A stretch of 64,000 nucleotides of DNA from JBECKS01 sp964557005 (GTDB lineage Bacteria; Pseudomonadota; Gammaproteobacteria; Pseudomonadales; JBECKS01). Shown one piece after another: positions 48,532 to 58,360 of the stretch. A model generated the notes under the pieces. It searched no databases. It was given only the letters and a program-made list of their open reading frames with translations, and was not told where the DNA came from. The translations under genes and the position numbers were made by a program. Within the stretch, counting starts at the first letter, position 1, and every line of letters starts with the position of its first letter. The DNA lies in NCBI GenBank assembly GCA_964557005.1, contig CAZKYI010000002.1, positions 1-64,000 of the forward strand, in the 5' to 3' direction.

Positions 48532-51285
48532 CTAATGTGCCTCATCCCAATTATTACCTACGCCCACGTCAACAATCAAAGGCACGGCCAGTTTTGCTGC
48601 GGCGCTCATTTCTTTTTTCAAACCTTCGGTGACGGCTCTGACATCGTGTTCTTTGACTTCAAGCACCAGTTCATCATGTACCTGCATTAGCACTTTGGCA
48701 TCGAGCTGGCTTTCGCCTAACCACTTGTCCACGCGGATCATGGCCCGTTTTATAATATCTGCCGCACTGCCCTGCATGGGCGCATTGATGGCGGTGCGCT
48801 CGGCTGCAGCTCTGTACATGGCATTTCTGTCGTTAATGGTGGGCAAATACAAGCGCCTGCCGAATAGCGTTTCCACATAGCCTTTTTCCTGCGCAGTGCG
48901 GCGAATATTTTCCATATAATCCTGCACACCCGTGTAGCGCGAAAAATAAATGCTGATGTAATCCTGCGCTTCTTTTCTACCGATACCGAGTTGTTTGGAA
49001 AGCCCAAACGCTGACATGCCGTAAATCAATCCGAAGTTTACTGCTTTGGCACGGCGACGATCTTCATCGCTCACTTCCATCAGCGTAATGCCGTTCACTT
49101 CTGCGGCGGTTGCGCGGTGAATATCCTCACCCGCATTAAAGGCTTTGAGCAGGCCTTTATCTTGTGAAAGATGCGCCATAATGCGCAATTCAATTTGCGA
49201 ATAATCGGCGGCAAGAATTTTATAACCCGCGCTTGCAATAAATGCTTGTCTGATTCTTCGGCCTTCTTCATTGCGAATGGGAATATTTTGTAAATTCGGA
49301 TCGGTCGAAGACAAACGCCCTGTTGCAGCCACCGCCTGATGATAGGAAGTATGCACGCGTCCGCTATTGGCATCGATCAGTTGAGGTAACACATCGGTAT
49401 AGGTGGACTTGAGCTTGGCATAACTGCGATATTCCAGAATCAATTTGGGCAAAGGGTAGTCATAAGCCAAATCCTGTAGCACGGGTTCTGCGGTTGAATA
49501 CTGGCCTGTTTTGGTTTTCTTTGGCGCGGGAATGTTGAGCTTCTCAAATAAAATTTCCCCCAACTGTTTTGGAGAATTGAGATTGAAAGTTTCGCCCGCC
49601 AGTTGGTATGCCTGTTGCTCAAGCTCAAGCAGCAAGCCTTCCAGTTTATGGCTTTGATCCGCGAGTTTCTGTTTATCAATCAACACGCCATTTTGTTCAA
49701 TTCGGGCAAGTACAGGAATGAGTGGAACTTCAATTTCTTCAAGCACTTTAAGTAGTGAAGCGTTTTGTTTCAGTTGCGAGAAAATAGCTTCATGCAGCCT
49801 GAACGTAATATCGGCATCTTCGGCGGCGTAGTGGCCTGCCTGTTGCAAATCAATCTGGTTAAAGGTCAGTTGTTTTACGCCTTTCCCTGCAATGTCTTCA
49901 AAATGAACAGTTTTAACACCCAGAAAACGCTCGGCGAGGCTGTCCATGTCATGCCTGCCTGCAACCGAATTGAGCACATAGGATTCTAACATGGTGTCAT
50001 AGGCGACATTGTTGATGGCAATGCCATAGCGTGCAAGCACGTTCATATCAAACTTGATGTGCTGCCCGACTTTTTTAATGCTTTGGCTCTCAAGAATCGG
50101 TTTAAGCGCTGCCAAACACTGCTCACGATCAAGCTGCTGTGGTGCACCTGCGTAATCATGGCCAAACGGCAAATACGCGGCTTTGCCTGCTTCACACGAA
50201 AAAGACACACCTACCAGTTCACAGGCCATGTAGTTCAAGCCTGTGGTTTCGGTGTCAAAGGCAATCAGTTCGGCTGCATATAAACGCTTAAGCCAAACAT
50301 CGAGCTGTTGTTGTTCGAGTATGGTTTCGTACTGTGTTGCTATATTGGAGCTGACTGGCTTGATAACTTCAGGCTCAACCGTTTTGTTAGGCGAAATTTT
50401 GCTTGCTTGCGAATTGCCCTGAAACAGGTTCTCACCTTTTTCAAGCGCCTGTGCCAGCGCTTTAAATTCCAACTCATTTAAAAGCCTTAGCAAGGTTTGG
50501 GTAGAAGGTTCACCGCGCACCAAATCATTTACGTGGTGTTCCAGTTCAACATCGAGTTTGATGGTGGCCAACTCATACGAGAGCGGCAAAAAATCAAGCG
50601 ATTCGCGCAGGTTTTCCCCCACTTTGCCTGCGACCTGTTCGGCATTGTCCATAACCCCTTTGAGGCTGCCGAATTCTGCCAGCCACTTGACGGCCGTTTT
50701 GGGGCCGCATTTCGGTACACCAGGAATGTTGTCAGAGCTGTCGCCCATCAGCGCGAGGTAATCGATAATTTGATCGGGGCGCACACCGAATTTTTCCATC
50801 ACACCGTTTGCATCGAGATAACTGTTGCTCATGGTGTTAATCAAATGCACCTTGTCGGTCACGAGTTGCGCCATGTCTTTATCACTGGTTGAAACCAGCG
50901 TCATGCGGCCTTGTTCACTGGCCTGCCTTGCAAGCGTGCCAATCACATCATCGGCTTCAACACCCGAAACCACTAACAAGGGCAAGCCGAGGGCTTTAAT
51001 CAATTCATGCAAGGGTTCGATTTGAGCGCGAAGATCATCGGGCATCGGTGGGCGATTGGCTTTATAGAGCGGATATAATTCGTTGCGGAAAGTTGAACCT
51101 TTGGCATCAAACACCACGGCGATGTGTTGTGGCTGATATTGCTTCATCAGGCTCATCACCATATTAAGCACACCCTTGATGGCACCCGTGGGTTTGCCAG
51201 TGCTGGTTACCAATGGTGGCAGCGCATGAAAAGCACGATACAAATAGGAAGAACCATCAATGAGAATAAAAGGCGCTTGTTCCAT
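48532..51285 (-). CDS. polA: DNA polymerase I
   Basis: The 917-residue protein is full length. Domains: 5'-3' exonuclease (1-290, 'VFDAKGSTFRNELYPLYKANR', 'DKDMAQLV'); 3'-5' proofreading exonuclease (about 320-510) with its acidic residues intact ('FDTETTGLNY', 'YDTMLESYVL', 'YAAEDADITF'); and the polymerase (about 520-917) with 'DYSQIELRIMAHLS' (motif A), 'RRAKAVNFGLIYGMS' (O helix) and 'QVHDELVLEV' (motif C). It fills gaps in repair and removes Okazaki primers. Confidence 0.98.
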   Translation of the reverse strand: MEQAPFILIDGSSYLYRAFHALPPLVTSTGKPTGAIKGVLNMVMSLMKQYQPQHIAVVFDAKGSTFRNELYPLYKANRPPMPDDLRAQIEPLHELIKALGLPLLVVSGVEADDVIGTLARQASEQGRMTLVSTSDKDMAQLVTDKVHLINTMSNSYLDANGVMEKFGVRPDQIIDYLALMGDSSDNIPGVPKCGPKTAVKWLAEFGSLKGVMDNAEQVAGKVGENLRESLDFLPLSYELATIKLDVELEHHVNDLVRGEPSTQTLLRLLNELEFKALAQALEKGENLFQGNSQASKISPNKTVEPEVIKPVSSNIATQYETILEQQQLDVWLKRLYAAELIAFDTETTGLNYMACELVGVSFSCEAGKAAYLPFGHDYAGAPQQLDREQCLAALKPILESQSIKKVGQHIKFDMNVLARYGIAINNVAYDTMLESYVLNSVAGRHDMDSLAERFLGVKTVHFEDIAGKGVKQLTFNQIDLQQAGHYAAEDADITFRLHEAIFSQLKQNASLLKVLEEIEVPLIPVLARIEQNGVLIDKQKLADQSHKLEGLLLELEQQAYQLAGETFNLNSPKQLGEILFEKLNIPAPKKTKTGQYSTAEPVLQDLAYDYPLPKLILEYRSYAKLKSTYTDVLPQLIDANSGRVHTSYHQAVAATGRLSSTDPNLQNIPIRNEEGRRIRQAFIASAGYKILAADYSQIELRIMAHLSQDKGLLKAFNAGEDIHRATAAEVNGITLMEVSDEDRRRAKAVNFGLIYGMSAFGLSKQLGIGRKEAQDYISIYFSRYTGVQDYMENIRRTAQEKGYVETLFGRRLYLPTINDRNAMYRAAAERTAINAPMQGSAADIIKRAMIRVDKWLGESQLDAKVLMQVHDELVLEVKEHDVRAVTEGLKKEMSAAAKLAVPLIVDVGVGNNWDEAH

Positions 51286-51326
51286 ACTCTTTCCTGACCC
51301 TTTTTTAAATTTGCTGTGAAAAAATT

Positions 51327-52226
51327 TCAGTTTACACAGGCTTTAAGTCGATTCTGGTTTTGTTTTAAAAAATCCGCATAGTCTGCATAGGGCTTATCGT
51401 GTGCCAAAGGGTCTATGGTCAGCCAGCTTACCTGATTGGTCATGGCGTTTTTTTCAAGCAAACTCATCACTTTTTTCGCTTCTGCCGATTGTTCAAAACC
51501 CCTTGTGCCTAACAAACACATACCTCTGCCTGTTTTTTTATGCTGTTCCAGCAGCATTTGAAATTGTTGCCACTGTTTCAACCCTGCTTTTTTTTCGTGA
51601 ACATCACTGAATGCAAAGGCTTTTTGTATATTCAAATCGTTTTCCATATAGGCATAGGCATCGTGAAATACTATCAAGCTTTTATTTTGTGTGGCTTGCT
51701 CCACCTGCGAGAGTGGCATTTTTTGCATAACAACATCATCTGCATAGAACAAGGCTGTGGCCATCGCTTTGGCAAGCACCCTGCTGTTGCTTTCGCTGAG
51801 CCAGATGTGCGGATCAATATGTGTGTCATGGGCGTGGGCATGTGTATGTTGACCATGTAGCAAGGTCAGCCCTTGTTGTTCGGCAAGTACCACCTGTTTT
51901 TTGGCTTTTTTTGCCACCTCGATTAAATGTGGCTCCAGTTGCGCACCCCCCCAGATAAACACATCGGCCTCAGCCAGTTGTTTGAGATGGGTGGGCTTCA
52001 AGTGAAAACTGTGCTCGCTAAATCCTTTTTCGAGCAATACGTTCACCTGATCCTGTTCACGTTTGAACGAACGCAGCAACAGCGCGTAAGGTTCGATACT
52101 CACCACCACGTTTTGTGGTCGGGTTTGCACATGGTTTGAATCTGTTTGTGCATACAGGCTTGAACTGAACACAAGCAACAAACCAGACAGAACGATGAAC
52201 GAGGAGAAAGAGAAGGAAACAGGCAT
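51327..52226 (-). CDS. znuA: Zinc ABC transporter substrate-binding protein ZnuA
   Basis: The periplasmic zinc-binding protein delivers Zn2+ to ZnuBC. ATG 52226 gives a clean signal peptide ('SSFIVLSGLLLVFSSSLYAQ'); a GTG at 52304 would add 26 residues. Zinc ligands are seen as His in 'GFSEHSFHLKPT' and in 'HIDPHIWLSE', with a His-rich loop 'HGQHTHAHAHDTH' between. It is divergent from znuC, across about 100 bp in which I find no convincing Zur box. No zur gene is adjacent. Confidence 0.93.
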   Translation of the reverse strand: MPVSFSFSSFIVLSGLLLVFSSSLYAQTDSNHVQTRPQNVVVSIEPYALLLRSFKREQDQVNVLLEKGFSEHSFHLKPTHLKQLAEADVFIWGGAQLEPHLIEVAKKAKKQVVLAEQQGLTLLHGQHTHAHAHDTHIDPHIWLSESNSRVLAKAMATALFYADDVVMQKMPLSQVEQATQNKSLIVFHDAYAYMENDLNIQKAFAFSDVHEKKAGLKQWQQFQMLLEQHKKTGRGMCLLGTRGFEQSAEAKKVMSLLEKNAMTNQVSWLTIDPLAHDKPYADYADFLKQNQNRLKACVN

Positions 52227-52325
52227 CTGAACACGAGCAAACTTGCGACAAAAAAAAGATGGCGTATTATGCCCCAACTTCCGTGAGACAACTAACTTGG
52301 GCACGCACGCGCATCTGGTTCAACT

Positions 52326-53075
52326 ATGGCTTCAAACACGCTGCTGCTGAGCGCCAAAGCTTTAAGTTATAGCCTGGAAGGGAAATGTATTCTCGATCAG
52401 GTGTCGCTCGATATTCATGCCGCTGAAATCATTACGCTGATTGGCCCCAACGGCGCGGGAAAATCCACGCTGATTAAATGTTTGCTGGGCATTCTGCCCT
52501 TACATTCGGGCACGGTGTTCAAACAAAAAAATCTCGCCATTGGTTATGTACCACAACTGACACACCTGAATCCTGCCATGCCAATTCGGGTAAGCGATTT
52601 TCTTGGCCTGCTCGCCAAGGTGAAACACACCGACATTGTGGAAGTGCTCAAGCTGGTCGGTGCACAGGAAACATTGAATAAGCCCTTACTGGGCATTTCA
52701 GGCGGAGAGTTCCAGCGCGTATTGCTTGCGCGAGCCATTTTGCGCAAACCCGATTTACTGGTACTCGATGAGCCTACGCAAGGCATTGATATTGCAGGAC
52801 AGGAAGCGCTTTATGGCTTGCTCGCTGAACTCAGAAACAAGCTTGCCTGTGCCATTCTGGTGGTGAGCCATGATTTGCATCTGGTGATGTCGAAAACCGA
52901 TCAGGTGATTTGCCTGAACCAGCATGTATGTTGTTCAGGACACCCCGATTCCGTGAGTACCGACCCTGCCTATTTACAGTTGTTTGGCATTACCGAAGGT
53001 GAAAGTATCGCTGTGTATGAGCATCACCACGATCACCACCATCATGTTTCAGGCGAGGTGGTTCAAAGTGATTGA
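52326..53075 (+). CDS. znuC: Zinc ABC transporter ATP-binding protein ZnuC
   Basis: The 249-residue ATPase has Walker A 'GPNGAGKST', signature 'ISGGEFQRVLLARAIL', Walker B 'LLVLDEPTQGID' and the switch His in 'VVSHDLHLV'. The C-terminus has the His cluster 'HHHDHHHHV', usual for zinc importers. It powers uptake through ZnuB, whose gene overlaps by 8 nt. Confidence 0.95.
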   Translation: MASNTLLLSAKALSYSLEGKCILDQVSLDIHAAEIITLIGPNGAGKSTLIKCLLGILPLHSGTVFKQKNLAIGYVPQLTHLNPAMPIRVSDFLGLLAKVKHTDIVEVLKLVGAQETLNKPLLGISGGEFQRVLLARAILRKPDLLVLDEPTQGIDIAGQEALYGLLAELRNKLACAILVVSHDLHLVMSKTDQVICLNQHVCCSGHPDSVSTDPAYLQLFGITEGESIAVYEHHHDHHHHVSGEVVQSD

Positions 53076-53865
53076 ACTGCTGTTATTGCCTCTGCTGGCA
53101 GGCCTGCTGATTGCACTGGCGGCAGGCTCGCTGGGCTGTTTGGTGGTGTGGAATCGCATGGCGTATTTCAGTGATACGCTCGCCCATTCAGCATTGTTGG
53201 GCATCAGTTTTGCCTTGCTACTGAGCCTCCCACTCAATATGGGCATTGTACTGGTGTGTTTTCTGGTGGCTGCGGCACTCCTGTTGCTCGACGGGCAAAG
53301 CAAACTTCCACGAGACACCTTGTTAGGCATTTTTGCACACGGCGCATTGGCAGGCGGTATTGTGTTGAGCAGTTTTATCGAAGGCATGCGCCTTGATTTA
53401 ATGGCTTTTTTATTTGGTGATATTCTCGCCGTCGGCACCTCATCACTGGCAACGATTTTTGTTGTGTGCACGCTGGTGCTGGGTGCCCTGATGATTTTCT
53501 GGCGGCCTTTGTTGTTAATCAGCATTAACCTTGAGCTGGCACAGGTTGAAGGCTTGAACACGCGCTTCTATCGCAGCTTGTTGATTTTTTTATTGGCCAC
53601 CCTGATTGCCTTTTCAATCAAGATTATCGGCGTGTTGTTGATTGGTGCCCTGCTGGTGATTCCTGCTGCAAGCGCACGTGGTTTTGCTCGCTCACCTGCA
53701 AGCATGGCTTTACTGGCAACAGTGTTCGCATGTATAGCGGTGTTAGGTGGTTTTGCACTTTCGTGGCTCAGTAATGCGGCAGCTGGCCCCGCCATTGTGT
53801 TGGTGAGTTTCGCTATGTTTGTGATTGCCAGCAGCTTGCAACATTTGAATCCCAATCCTGTCTGA
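53068..53865 (+). CDS. znuB: Zinc ABC transporter permease ZnuB
   Basis: The 265-residue protein has seven to nine membrane helices and the metal-importer signature 'CLVVWNRMAYFSDTLAHSALLG' near the N-terminus. I chose GTG 53068, overlapping znuC by 8 nt with GAGG upstream; the longer in-frame start at 52984 lies inside znuC's His tail. Confidence 0.93.
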   Translation: MIELLLLPLLAGLLIALAAGSLGCLVVWNRMAYFSDTLAHSALLGISFALLLSLPLNMGIVLVCFLVAAALLLLDGQSKLPRDTLLGIFAHGALAGGIVLSSFIEGMRLDLMAFLFGDILAVGTSSLATIFVVCTLVLGALMIFWRPLLLISINLELAQVEGLNTRFYRSLLIFLLATLIAFSIKIIGVLLIGALLVIPAASARGFARSPASMALLATVFACIAVLGGFALSWLSNAAAGPAIVLVSFAMFVIASSLQHLNPNPV

Positions 53866-53867
53866 CT

Positions 53868-55217
53868 ATGCTGCGTATTGAAAGGCAGCGTCATCTGGCT
53901 ATCTGGACGCTGGCATGGCCGATGATGCTGGCCAATGTGTCCACCACCCTGATTGGTCTTGTAGATACAACCATTCTTGGCCACATGGAAGATGCTGCCT
54001 TTATTGGTGGCGTGGCTGTAGCGAGCAGTTTGTTCAATGTGATTTACATGAGTCTGGCCTTTTTACGCATGGGCACCACGGGTTTAATTGCCCAGCATTT
54101 TGGCGAAAAAACCTGGCAGGATTTGTATAACACCTTCGTATTAAGTGTTTTGTTAGCGCTGGCGCTGGGTTGTTTGCTGGTGCTGTTCAACAAGTCTCTT
54201 CTGAATTTTTCCTTGCCGCTGATTGGTGGTAGCGAACAAGTGCAGTTATTGGCGCGGGAATATGCCGACATTCGTATTCTCAGCTCGCCTGCAGTTTTGT
54301 TTGTGTATGTAGCGCTGGGTTTTCTGGTGGGGATTCAAAAAAGCAGACAGGCTTTGCTGGTATTGATGTTTAGCCAAACCGTTAACATCGTTCTCGATAT
54401 TTACCTTGCCATTTATCTTGGCTGGAACATTCGTGGTGTGGCATGGGCAACGGTTGTCGCCGAACTATGTGGCGCTTCACTGGCCTTGTTTTTTGTTTTG
54501 CAGTTTTTTAAACAACAAAAAATTCGCTGGCGTTTGTTTGCGAATGTACGCACAAAAGTGTTACGCATTTTTAATCTGAATCGTGATTTATTTTTTCGCA
54601 CCATTGTGCTCATCAGTATTTTTGCCTTTATCACTGCGCAAGGTGCCAGACAAGGTGATGTAATTCTGGCAGCCAATGCAATTTTGATTCAGATTTTTTT
54701 CTTTCTTGCCAATGCGGTGGACGGTTTTGCCAATGCCGCAGAAAGCAAAACGGGGGCTGCCATCGGTGCCTATAAAAAAGGTTTTCTCGATAATGCCAGT
54801 GCATCTATCAGCATGGATTTTTCGGCAGCCCTGCAACAAGCCTTGTTGTTCCTGTTGTTAGCACTGTCGGCCTTGCTGGTGTTTGCCCTGCCCTTGTTAT
54901 CCTTAATCAGCCCGATAATCGATATTCTCAATAGCGGAATGCTGTATTTGCCGTGGCTGGCTTTGCTGTTGTTGTGTTCACTGTTGTGCTTTGTGCTGGA
55001 TGGTGTGCTGATTGGCGCAACGCAAGGCAGAGCCATGCTGATTGCGATTGTGTGCTCGGTCACCTTGGTGTTTTTTCCTTGTTGGTATTTCACCACTTCC
55101 CTTGGCAATCATGGTTTGTGGTTGGCGCTGTGTATTTTTATGGCGTTCCGCTCTGCGCTGACTTACTTTTTATATCGACGCTTGCAAAAAATGCAGTGGC
55201 AAATTGCAAGCACTTAA
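53868..55217 (+). CDS. MATE-family efflux transporter (DinF-like)
   Basis: The 449-residue protein has twelve predicted membrane helices and the MATE features 'IWTLAWPMMLANVSTTLIGLVDTTILGHM' at the N-terminus and 'GAAIGAYKKGF' mid-protein. It exports organic cations or toxic compounds using a Na+ or H+ gradient. It begins 2 nt after znuB's stop. Its last 4 bp overlap the convergent yheV gene. Confidence 0.92.
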   Translation: MLRIERQRHLAIWTLAWPMMLANVSTTLIGLVDTTILGHMEDAAFIGGVAVASSLFNVIYMSLAFLRMGTTGLIAQHFGEKTWQDLYNTFVLSVLLALALGCLLVLFNKSLLNFSLPLIGGSEQVQLLAREYADIRILSSPAVLFVYVALGFLVGIQKSRQALLVLMFSQTVNIVLDIYLAIYLGWNIRGVAWATVVAELCGASLALFFVLQFFKQQKIRWRLFANVRTKVLRIFNLNRDLFFRTIVLISIFAFITAQGARQGDVILAANAILIQIFFFLANAVDGFANAAESKTGAAIGAYKKGFLDNASASISMDFSAALQQALLFLLLALSALLVFALPLLSLISPIIDILNSGMLYLPWLALLLLCSLLCFVLDGVLIGATQGRAMLIAIVCSVTLVFFPCWYFTTSLGNHGLWLALCIFMAFRSALTYFLYRRLQKMQWQIAST

Positions 55218-55417
55218 TGCCACTTGATTTCGCTTTCCTGTTGCTCGTGTTGTTCCTGTTGTTCCTGTGCAAAGCTCGGCGTGATTTCTGTTGCACGCAC
55301 TTCGCTATAGGTACAACGGCTGCAATGCACTCTGTCTTCTGCTTCGCTTGTTTCAAAAAACAGCGTGTCGGTGGTGTGACACTCAGGGCAGCTTGCACCA
55401 GCAATAAATCTTTTCAC
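55214..55417 (-). CDS. yheV: YheV family zinc-ribbon protein
   Basis: The 67-residue product has 'MKRFIAGASCPEC' and 'VHCSRC', a four-Cys zinc ribbon as in the YheV/DUF2387 family. The GTG start overlaps aroE's stop by 4 nt (GTGA). Function unknown. Confidence 0.85.
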   Translation of the reverse strand: MKRFIAGASCPECHTTDTLFFETSEAEDRVHCSRCTYSEVRATEITPSFAQEQQEQHEQQESEIKWH

Positions 55418-56223
55418 AGATCTGCCTTGAGTGTTTCTAACACGACTTGGGTATCGGGCTTGATGCCACGCCAGAGAAAAAACGACTGCGCCGCTTGCTC
55501 CACCAACATGCCCAAACCGTCTGCATAATTTGTGCAGCCCTGTGCTTGTGCATCACGCAGAAAGGGGGTGAGCGTTTTGCTGTAAATCATGTCGTAACAA
55601 AAACAGTGCGCTAAATTTTCAGGAAGCTCGACGCTTTCACCGGAAAGCCCTGCTGAACTGGCATTGATGAGTAAATCGACATGCTCAAGTGTTTTCATTT
55701 CATGCAAGGACATCACGCTGATTTTTCCATGCTGTTTGAAGCGTTCGGCCAAAACTTGTGCTTTTTCAACGGTGCGATTGGCAATGATGATTTGTGCAGG
55801 CTGTTTTTCTAACAAGGGCATGATAACGCCCTGACTTGCGCCGCCTGCGCCAATCAGCACAATCGCTTTATTGGCGAGAGTCTGTTTATGATTTCCACAC
55901 ACGTCATTGACCAGACCAAGGCCATCGGTGTTATCTCCAAAAATCTGATTGCCTTGTTTTATCAAGGTATTCACTGCGCCTGCTTGTTGTGCAGCGTCAC
56001 TGAGGCTATCGGCAAACTGCATGGCCTTGATTTTAAAAGGCACGGTGACGTTCATGCCTTTACCCGTGCGAAAAAAGTTTTTTACATCGTGTTCAAAGTG
56101 AACATCATCAGATAACAATGCGGTGTACTCTAATTCCTGCTGGCATTGTTTAGCAAACAGGCTATGAATCAGCGGGGATTTGCTGTGCGCAATCGGGTTG
56201 CCAATAACGGCGTAGTAATCCAT
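55414..56223 (-). CDS. aroE: Shikimate dehydrogenase
   Basis: The 269-residue enzyme reduces 3-dehydroshikimate with NADPH in aromatic amino-acid synthesis. It has 'VIGNPIAHSKSPLIHSLFA' (shikimate Ser pair), 'NVTVPFKIKAMQFAD' (catalytic Lys), 'GDNTDGLGLVNDV' (catalytic Asp), 'LIGAGGASQGVIMPLL' and 'IANRTVEKA' (NADPH). It follows hemF by 3 nt. Confidence 0.97.
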   Translation of the reverse strand: MDYYAVIGNPIAHSKSPLIHSLFAKQCQQELEYTALLSDDVHFEHDVKNFFRTGKGMNVTVPFKIKAMQFADSLSDAAQQAGAVNTLIKQGNQIFGDNTDGLGLVNDVCGNHKQTLANKAIVLIGAGGASQGVIMPLLEKQPAQIIIANRTVEKAQVLAERFKQHGKISVMSLHEMKTLEHVDLLINASSAGLSGESVELPENLAHCFCYDMIYSKTLTPFLRDAQAQGCTNYADGLGMLVEQAAQSFFLWRGIKPDTQVVLETLKADL

Positions 56224-56226
56224 GTT

Positions 56227-57144
56227 TTAATTTACCCAGTCTCGCGCGATGAGAAATTTTTCATACAACTGCGCTTCTTCGCTTCCCGCTTCTGGTTGCC
56301 AGTTGTATTGCCAGCTTACCAAAGGTGGCAGCGACATCAGTATCGATTCTGTGCGGCCTTTGGACTGCAAACCAAACAAGGTACCACGATCCTGAACCAG
56401 ATTAAATTCAACATAGCGCCCTCGGCGATACAGTTGAAAATTTCTGTGTCGCTCTTCGTAGGCAGTATCTTTTCTGTGTCTAACAATGGGTTCGTAGGCC
56501 TCTATGTAAGAATTTCCAATTGCTTGCATAAATTCAAAACATTTCTCAAACGACCAGCCAAAGGTGCTTTCATTTAAATCATCAAAAAAAACACCACCCA
56601 CCCCACGCGGCTCTTCACGATGGGGAAGATAAAAATACTCATCACACCATTGCTTGTATTTTGGATAAACGTCTTTGCCAAACGGTGCGCACGTATCATA
56701 AATGGCTTGGTGCCAGTTATGGCAATCCGTTTCATTGCCATAATACGGCGTTAAATCGTAACCGCCACCAAACCACCACACCGCTTGCTCGCCTTGTTTT
56801 TCTGCTACAAAGCAGCGCACATTCATGTGTGAGGTGGGAACAAAGGGATTGCGTGGGTGAATCACCAGAGAAACCCCCAGCGCCTGAAAACTTCTACCCG
56901 CCAGCTCAGGTCGATTGGCACTGGCAGAGGGAGGAAGATTATTCCCTGTGACATGCGAAAAATTAACACCGCCCTTTTCAAGGACATGGCCATTTTCCAA
57001 CACCGCACTGATACCACCGCCGCCAGCTTCACGCTGCCATTGATCTCGCACAAATGCTTTGCCATCGACAGCACTCAAGCGCGTACAAATATTATTTTGT
57101 AATGACAGTAAGTAGCTTTTGATTTTTTCGATTTCTACAGACAT
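56227..57144 (-). CDS. hemF: Oxygen-dependent coproporphyrinogen III oxidase
   Basis: The 305-residue enzyme converts coproporphyrinogen III to protoporphyrinogen IX using O2. Signature stretches: 'GGGISAVLENGHVLEKGGVNFSHV', 'NVRCFVAEKQ', 'WWFGGGYDLTPYY' and 'CDEYFYLPHREEPRGVGGVFFDDL'. It indicates an aerobic organism. The gene order hemF-aroE is as in Pseudomonas. Confidence 0.97.
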   Translation of the reverse strand: MSVEIEKIKSYLLSLQNNICTRLSAVDGKAFVRDQWQREAGGGGISAVLENGHVLEKGGVNFSHVTGNNLPPSASANRPELAGRSFQALGVSLVIHPRNPFVPTSHMNVRCFVAEKQGEQAVWWFGGGYDLTPYYGNETDCHNWHQAIYDTCAPFGKDVYPKYKQWCDEYFYLPHREEPRGVGGVFFDDLNESTFGWSFEKCFEFMQAIGNSYIEAYEPIVRHRKDTAYEERHRNFQLYRRGRYVEFNLVQDRGTLFGLQSKGRTESILMSLPPLVSWQYNWQPEAGSEEAQLYEKFLIARDWVN

Positions 57145-57170
57145 TTTTTTCTCCCACTTTCATCGAGAGT

Positions 57171-57737
57171 TTACGCGCTTCTTAAAATTTCACCACTTGC
57201 CAAATCAATGATTTGACTGGGTGATTTTGCGTTTCCGGTTTTTTCATTCAAATAAAAATCAATGCGTTTTCCAAAAGTTTTTCGCAGCCTCAGCATGTCT
57301 TGTGCAGGTCGTTCGCCTGCTTTATTTGCACTGGTTGAAACCAGCGGGCCTGCTTTTTGACACAGGGCTTGCACGGTGGGGTGCTCTGAAATTCTAATCG
57401 CCAGTGAACGATTGCTGCCCAGCAGCAAAGTCTGGTGAACACTAAAGCCTGTGCTGACAGGAATGACCCACGTAGTTGGGTGCGCTTGTGGGCTGCGCAG
57501 TGTTTCGATTTGCGCAGGCGTTAGTTTTAATTGAGGGAAGTGATGTTGAAGCTGCTCAAGCGAATGCACCAGCACAATAAAGCCCTTGTGTGCCGCGCGT
57601 TTTTTGACTTGTCTGAGTTTTTTGAGCGCCTGCTCATCACTTGCCAGACACCCTAGGCCATAAACTGCTTCTGTCGGGTAAGCCAGCAGTTTGCCCGCCA
57701 TCAGCGCTCGGCAAGCCTGCTGTCTTTTCAGATTCAT
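57171..57737 (-). CDS. tsaC: Threonylcarbamoyl-AMP synthase TsaC
   Basis: The 188-residue YrdC-domain enzyme makes threonylcarbamoyl-AMP for the t6A37 modification of ANN-decoding tRNAs. It has 'LLAYPTEAVYGLGCLASD' (ATP/Thr site), 'KKRAAHKGFIVLV', 'TTWVIPVS' and 'STSANKAGERPA'. Its ATG overlaps purE's stop by 4 nt. Confidence 0.93.
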   Translation of the reverse strand: MNLKRQQACRALMAGKLLAYPTEAVYGLGCLASDEQALKKLRQVKKRAAHKGFIVLVHSLEQLQHHFPQLKLTPAQIETLRSPQAHPTTWVIPVSTGFSVHQTLLLGSNRSLAIRISEHPTVQALCQKAGPLVSTSANKAGERPAQDMLRLRKTFGKRIDFYLNEKTGNAKSPSQIIDLASGEILRSA

Positions 57738-58240
57738 TGTTTCAGTTTGGCTTGCAGTGCCTGATCTTTTTTCTGGATTTCAGCAATGTTGTCGATGCGT
57801 TCTTGTGCCAGTTGGGCGGCCAGCTCCTGATTTGAAAGCGCCAAAATCTGTGCCGCCAGATAGCCCGCATTTTTGGCGCCCGCCTTTCCGACAGCCACCG
57901 TAGCAACGGGAATACCGCCTGGCATCATGGCGGTGGACAGCAGGGCATCAAATCCTTGTAGGGGGCCTGCATCTACTGGAATGCCAATCACGGGTTTTAC
58001 GGTATTGGCCGCCACTGCACCTGCCAAATGTGCTGCCATTCCTGCTGCGCAAATAAACACTGCACAGCCTCTGGCATCGGCATTTTTTACATAGTCATGG
58101 GTTTGCACAGGCGTTCGATGCGCAGAACTGACTTTTACCTCAAAGGGAATATTGAAGTTCCTGAGTACATCAATGCCTGCCTGCACTACCGGAAGATCGG
58201 AATCAGAACCCATTAGAATTGCTACAAATGCCTCACTCAT
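57734..58240 (-). CDS. purE: N5-carboxyaminoimidazole ribonucleotide mutase
   Basis: The 168-residue enzyme acts in purine synthesis. It has 'MGSDSDLPVVQAG' (phosphate site), 'VSSAHRTPVQTHDY' with the catalytic His, and 'AAGMAAHLAGAVAANTVKPVIGIPV'. No purK is adjacent, which is unusual since purEK are often paired. Confidence 0.97.
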   Translation of the reverse strand: MSEAFVAILMGSDSDLPVVQAGIDVLRNFNIPFEVKVSSAHRTPVQTHDYVKNADARGCAVFICAAGMAAHLAGAVAANTVKPVIGIPVDAGPLQGFDALLSTAMMPGGIPVATVAVGKAGAKNAGYLAAQILALSNQELAAQLAQERIDNIAEIQKKDQALQAKLKQ

Positions 58241-58360
58241 GGCGCTACCTTTTTAAGAATTTCCCGAAACAATGGAAGGCGGAAGCTACGTGAGAACGGT
58301 TTACTTTTCAAGCTGGTGGGGGTTTTATCAGGTGACACTTAAATGAGTTGTTATAACTTA

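Noticed and set aside
52227..52325. Search for a Zur box between znuA and znuC
   Set aside because: No AT-rich palindrome resembling the gammaproteobacterial Zur site was found.
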